Origin: Clarkia xantiana subsp. parviflora
Taxonomy: Eukaryota > Streptophyta > Magnoliopsida > Myrtales > Onagraceae
Length of the DNA stretch: 64,000 bases
Direction of reading: 5' to 3'
Assembly (NCBI GenBank): GCA_036873135.1
Contig: JAPTYO010000015.1
Coordinates: forward strand, 14,549,683 to 14,613,682
Shown in pieces: positions 61,680 through 64,000 of this stretch (positions within the stretch are counted from its first letter, which is position 1; each line of letters begins with the position of its first letter). A model generated the notes under the pieces. The model was not told the DNA's origin. It made no database searches and was given only the letters and a program-made list of their open reading frames with translations. Position numbers and translations under genes: made by a program.

Positions 61680-62370
61680 TGATGGGTTTCAATATAGCCG
61701 TTAGGCCCATTAACGACGAGTAAACGGTGAAGTAGGCCCACTGGGCTCCAAAAGAGGCCTAGAGGGCCAATGTGAAGGGTCCCAACAAGGTCGGTCCCGA
61801 CATATGAGTTGTATGCTCCCGATGATATGCCTTTGAGTAGGCCCCGATGATATTCCTTTGAGTAGGCCCCGATGATATGCCTTTAAGTAGGACCCGATGA
61901 TATGCCTTTGAGTAGGCCTCGATATTGAATCCCTGAGAATGCTGGCCCTGTCCCGATGACGAGGGGCCCCGAGCGGTGACCAAAGGAGATAACTCTGGAG
62001 TCCCCGACATCCGTCGGGACTTGCCACCAGAGGATGAGGCCGAGAAACACGCCCACTATCAGCGTAGTGAGGGAGTGGCCTGAAAAGACGGAACGTGGGC
62101 AAGTGGCCGAAATAAATGGAGCGTGGGCTAACTGCCCCTGACGGTTATCTCAACAGGTAACTGGGGTAACTCCTCCCCTATATAAAGGAAGGAGTTACCT
62201 CAGGATTGACACATTCACATACTGATATACTCGCCTACATCGAGATACTCATTTAAGCATCGGAGAGGGATTTTGGGTCACCGCCCGGTCTATCCCTTTT
62301 TGCAGGATTACTTGGAGCAAAGGAGTTCGGACTTCCGTCAAGAACGTGTCGGAGTTCCAACCGTGATCCA
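61680..62370 (+). repeat. 3' LTR of copy 2
   Basis: Matches 34253-34931 from TGATGGGTTTC to ACCGTGATCCA. It has four or five CCGATGATATGCCTTTGAGT units and a TATA box at 62179-62186. Confidence 0.9.
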
Positions 62371-63410
62371 ACAGCCACCACCAATTAGGGTGGTTTCCGG
62401 TCCCAAGTGGTGGTGTCCGACCCTTTTCATGGTGGTCGGTGGCTTTGGGAGGTGGTGGCCGACGGCCTTGGACGGTGACTTGAGCAAACAATATGGACTA
62501 AATTGTAAATATTAAATTTTAGAAATATTAATTTGAGGATTAAATTGAACAAAATAAAAGTATTTAACGGTCAAACTAACTGTTGACTAACGGAAGAACC
62601 AAAAACACAAAAACTCTCAAACATATGGCACCAAAAACCTACAAAACTAAACATATGACACAAAAAACCTACATTGGTCAAACATGTGGCACTAAAAGTA
62701 TCTTTAACCCTATATAACAATAAAGGTAGAATTGTGGATGGTAGGTACAAAAATATTAAAACTGAAAATATAGTAATAATAAGAGTGAAGGTGTGGTTGG
62801 TGAGACTAGAGCCTTGGATGCTATAATTAATATATGTGCATTAAACCAACTAGACTACAAAGCTTTTTATGCAAATAATTTCTCTTATAATTTTTATATG
62901 GGGTCTTTTACAATTTTTATATGGAGTTCTTACTGGTAATTGTTAATTTTTTACTTTGACTCGATCGAGTTAAGTGGTGTCATGTGAACCCGTAAAAATC
63001 AACACAGATCCGTCCCTGAACTCGCACGTTACGGTTCTGATACAATTCTGAGTAATTGATGTAAGAAACCGTTTGGTAGTCTTGTTCCGGAAGTACCCAA
63101 AACCTCTCCCTCCTATATACTAATATATGTTGACTTACCTTCGCTTTAATTAATATGCGGCCGCTGTTTTTTTCTACTCGACTTGAATTGCTGTGGCTGG
63201 GAAATATTGCAATTAAGTGCCATTTTGTTTTTGGCAAAAAAAAAAATTATTTTATTTTTGCAACCACTTGTAGTCGTACCAATCTATTAAAATTAAAACA
63301 AGAATATATATGTGGATAAATAGACTTTCCTCTAAATCTATATCATAACTTATTTTCTTGTAAAGTCAAAAGATAATGCCAAAAACAGAGTATCATATCA
63401 TTCATTCGTT
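62371..63410. other. Non-coding stretch with a possible truncated MITE
   Basis: At 62371-62720 the sequence (repeated ACATATGGCACCAAAAACC-like phrases, ending CTTTAACCCT) looks like the right half of a terminal-inverted-repeat element whose left end is absent. The rest (62720-63410) is AT-rich intergenic DNA downstream of the DOG1-like gene, with no supported gene. Confidence 0.45.
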
Positions 63411-64000
63411 TCAAATTTCTGAGCTATCCCTCTGAAAACCGCTGCTACGCAGTTGCAGTTGGAATCTAACGGCGGCGGTCAAGAACTTCACTGCCTGCCG
63501 CGGCGTTAAAATCTCAATGACGGTGACAGCTGTCCTCGTCCTCAACAAGTCAGCGCTCGCCACCACCGCCTCCAACGCAGCCTTCACCGACTCCACTGCA
63601 CCTTCCTCCTCCGGCGACTCATTCGGATTCAGCCGCCGTCTAAACGCCCCGAAAAGCGGCGGAGCCGCCACGCTCTCGTGAATCCTCGCCACCTCATCAT
63701 TCAACGCCTTCTCCTCCTTCCTCGTCCTCACCATCAGCGTCTCCATCTCACGGCTCTGCTCATCGGTCAGATCATCGCCGGTGGATGTCGCCACCAGTCG
63801 GACGGCGAAGCCCGGCTTGAAGCCTCCGAGCCAGAGTACGGCCCGCTCCAACCGGGTCAGCCACGGCGCAGAGAGGAGGAGGAGAGCGTTGCCTTGGCCG
63901 ACGAGCCTCGACTTCTCGTTGTAGTAGTCGTGGTAGTGGGAGAGGACACGTCCAATGAGGTCGCTGATGTGGTCGGCGTCGGCGTCCGCGGCGGAGAGGA
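63411..64000 (-). CDS. DOG1-domain protein, partial (5' end outside the window)
   Basis: The frame is open from the window edge (64000) to TGA at 63411, giving 196 residues of the C-terminal part. Landmarks of the DOG1 domain (PF14144) are HYHDYYNEKSRLV, APWLTRLERAVLWLGG-type sequence, FKPGFAVRLV, the DLTDEQSREMETL helix, and a Glu/Lys-rich stretch before VAAPPLFGAF. Plant DOG1-like proteins act in seed dormancy and related signalling; DOG1 itself works through protein phosphatase and hormone pathways, and the same domain occurs in TGA factors. There is no bZIP region in the visible part, so a DOG1-like gene is favoured over a TGA factor. The gene looks intact and no intron is visible. Confidence 0.88.
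   Translation of the reverse strand, partial: LSAADADADHISDLIGRVLSHYHDYYNEKSRLVGQGNALLLLSAPWLTRLERAVLWLGGFKPGFAVRLVATSTGDDLTDEQSREMETLMVRTRKEEKALNDEVARIHESVAAPPLFGAFRRRLNPNESPEEEGAVESVKAALEAVVASADLLRTRTAVTVIEILTPRQAVKFLTAAVRFQLQLRSSGFQRDSSEI

Larger units (their letters stand above)
51104..62370 (+). mobile_element. Tat-type Ty3/gypsy retrotransposon, copy 2 (5' LTR lost)
   Basis: Recognisable homology to copy 1 starts just before the gag ATG (51166). It runs through pol (to 57766), the 23-bp array, the antisense gene (58247-61183) and the 3' LTR (61680-62370). The 5' LTR and primer-binding site are absent; copia sequence abuts at 51103. A hAT-type element interrupts gag (51363-52414). The 5 bases after the 3' LTR (ACAGC) do not match the 5 bases before the copy 1 LTR (ATATA). 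Confidence 0.9.

Overview
This is a window of plant nuclear DNA, almost certainly from a flowering plant and probably a eudicot with a large, repeat-rich genome. Two host genes are visible, both on the minus strand. One (31960-32834) is a complete two-exon gene for a plastid-targeted rhodanese-domain protein. The other (63411-64000) is the C-terminal part of a DOG1-domain protein and runs off the window end. No rRNA, tRNA, CRISPR array or bacterial gene was seen. Nearly everything else is LTR retrotransposon or small DNA transposon.

Layout. 1-~7290: 3' half of a Ty3/gypsy Tat-type element (pol end, 66-67-bp tandem array, antisense gene, polypurine tract, 3' LTR). 7809-10297: 3' end of a Ty1/copia element with its LTR. 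10464-29646: a large non-coding Ogre-like derivative bounded by the target duplication GAGTC. A second, minus-strand Tat-like element (15543-25886, duplication ACAGT) with three LTRs sits inside it. 29647-31738: hAT-end fragments and a 527-bp Mutator-type MITE. 31960-32834: rhodanese gene, with an inverted-repeat element starting 95 bp upstream of its ATG. 34253-62370: two copies of one Tat-type family (copy 1 34253-~42401, copy 2 ~51104-62370). Their outer LTRs survive, but between them lie an Ogre-like LTR fragment (42402-43760) and a minus-strand copia element (43761-51103). Copy 2 also carries a 1052-bp hAT-type element in gag. 62371-63410 is degraded non-coding sequence before the DOG1-like gene.

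The most interesting pattern is an antisense, multi-exon gene between pol and the 3' LTR. It is visible in three different Tat-like families here (3347-4688; 18264-18950; 41066-42391 and 58247-61183). At most junctions the predicted GT-AG introns join coding exons in compatible phase. In the best copy a plausible ATG and a separate TATA box lie just inside the 3' LTR. The product is a Transposase_28-like (PF04195-like) domain followed by a low-complexity linker and a long coiled coil. In the two-copy family a 23-bp tandem array lies exactly where the sense pol and the antisense gene converge.

All retrotransposon coding regions are broken by stops, frameshifts or deletions, so they are annotated as pseudogenes. 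Element boundaries were taken from TG...CA ends, primer-binding sites, polypurine tracts and target duplications read directly from the sequence. Family assignments rest on remembered motif knowledge and not on a search.
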